Shown: positions 23,080-23,164 of the stretch, in pieces
How the letters are laid out: every line of letters starts with the position of its first letter
Numbering within the stretch: position 1 is the first letter of the stretch
NCBI GenBank assembly: GCA_963922495.1
Contig: CAWUIH010000023.1
Span: 1 to 23,164, forward strand
Direction: 5' to 3'
DNA: 23,164 bases
Origin: CAWUIH01 sp963922495
Lineage (GTDB): Bacteria > Pseudomonadota > Gammaproteobacteria > Coxiellales > Coxiellaceae
The notes under the pieces: generated by a model
Databases searched by the model: none
What the model saw: only the letters and a program-made list of their open reading frames with translations
Told to the model about the DNA's origin: nothing
Position numbers and translations under genes: made by a program

Positions 23080-23164
23080 GCAGGTTTGTAGCAGTAAGTA
23101 CCACGGGTTTACCCCATAAGCGCTAACCTAAAAGGATATATTTTCCATTTGAGGCCTTCTTTTC

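Noticed and set aside
22883..23104. Minus-strand frame of 73 codons ending SVKPEIRVY
   Set aside because: It reads through a nested palindrome, which produces spurious frames. A degenerate transposase C-terminus was considered, but no TnpB zinc-ribbon or catalytic motif is visible.
1..23164. CRISPR array, tRNA genes, prophage or toxin-antitoxin modules
   Set aside because: No regularly spaced repeats, no tRNA-like cloverleaf with TTCGA arm, and all substantial frames are explained by housekeeping genes.

Overview
The window is a gene-dense, moderately AT-rich stretch of chromosome from a gammaproteobacterium. Gene content and protein style suggest the Legionellales and particularly a Coxiella-like lineage: a DapB of only 240 residues, a soluble orphan RnfB between metG and nth, tolA-tolB-pal-cpoB without tolQR, and a lysine-rich AT-hook protein. 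That placement is inference from remembered family traits, not a database result. Apart from the AT-hook protein and the repeats, the content is core housekeeping.

Layout. (1) 1-1743, plus: 3' part of a DUF2066 gene overlapping hda (replication control). (2) 1798-3106, minus: sodB then dapB, with a 2-Cys peroxiredoxin divergent from sodB across a palindromic intergenic site. (3) 3941-4387: a small coiled-coil protein with two AT-hooks, with its own promoter-like site and terminator. (4) 4578-6222, minus: pyrC-rnt, overlapping. (5) 6434-9728, minus: metG-rnfB-nth-DUF1841, all overlapping. (6) 9835-11279, plus: mrp-dcd, then the RNase P RNA gene rnpB. (7) 11869-14535, minus: acnA. (8) 14815-16787, plus: groES-groEL behind a sigma-32-like promoter. 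(9) 16978-18717: proS. (10) 19015-22747: tolA-tolB-pal-cpoB. (11) 22748-23164: no gene seen, but a large nested inverted repeat.

The most interesting material is outside the genes. A 120-bp element with perfect 18-bp terminal inverted repeats and flanking 10-bp direct repeats sits in the very end of proS. Removing the element and one repeat copy restores a different in-frame C-terminus and stop, so this reads as a MITE insertion that replaced the last residues of ProRS. A second dispersed repeat family, with ends like AACCTAGAAAAA, occurs three times: between convergent genes at 4461-4546, as a 173-bp imperfect palindrome between rnpB and acnA that includes the acnA stop codon, and as a partial copy between acnA and groES. 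A third palindromic structure closes the window.

Two aminoacyl-tRNA synthetase genes (metG and proS) have good -10 promoter elements only about 8-9 bases from the ATG and no Shine-Dalgarno, so both may be made from nearly leaderless mRNAs. I found no tRNA, CRISPR array, intact transposase or defence system.
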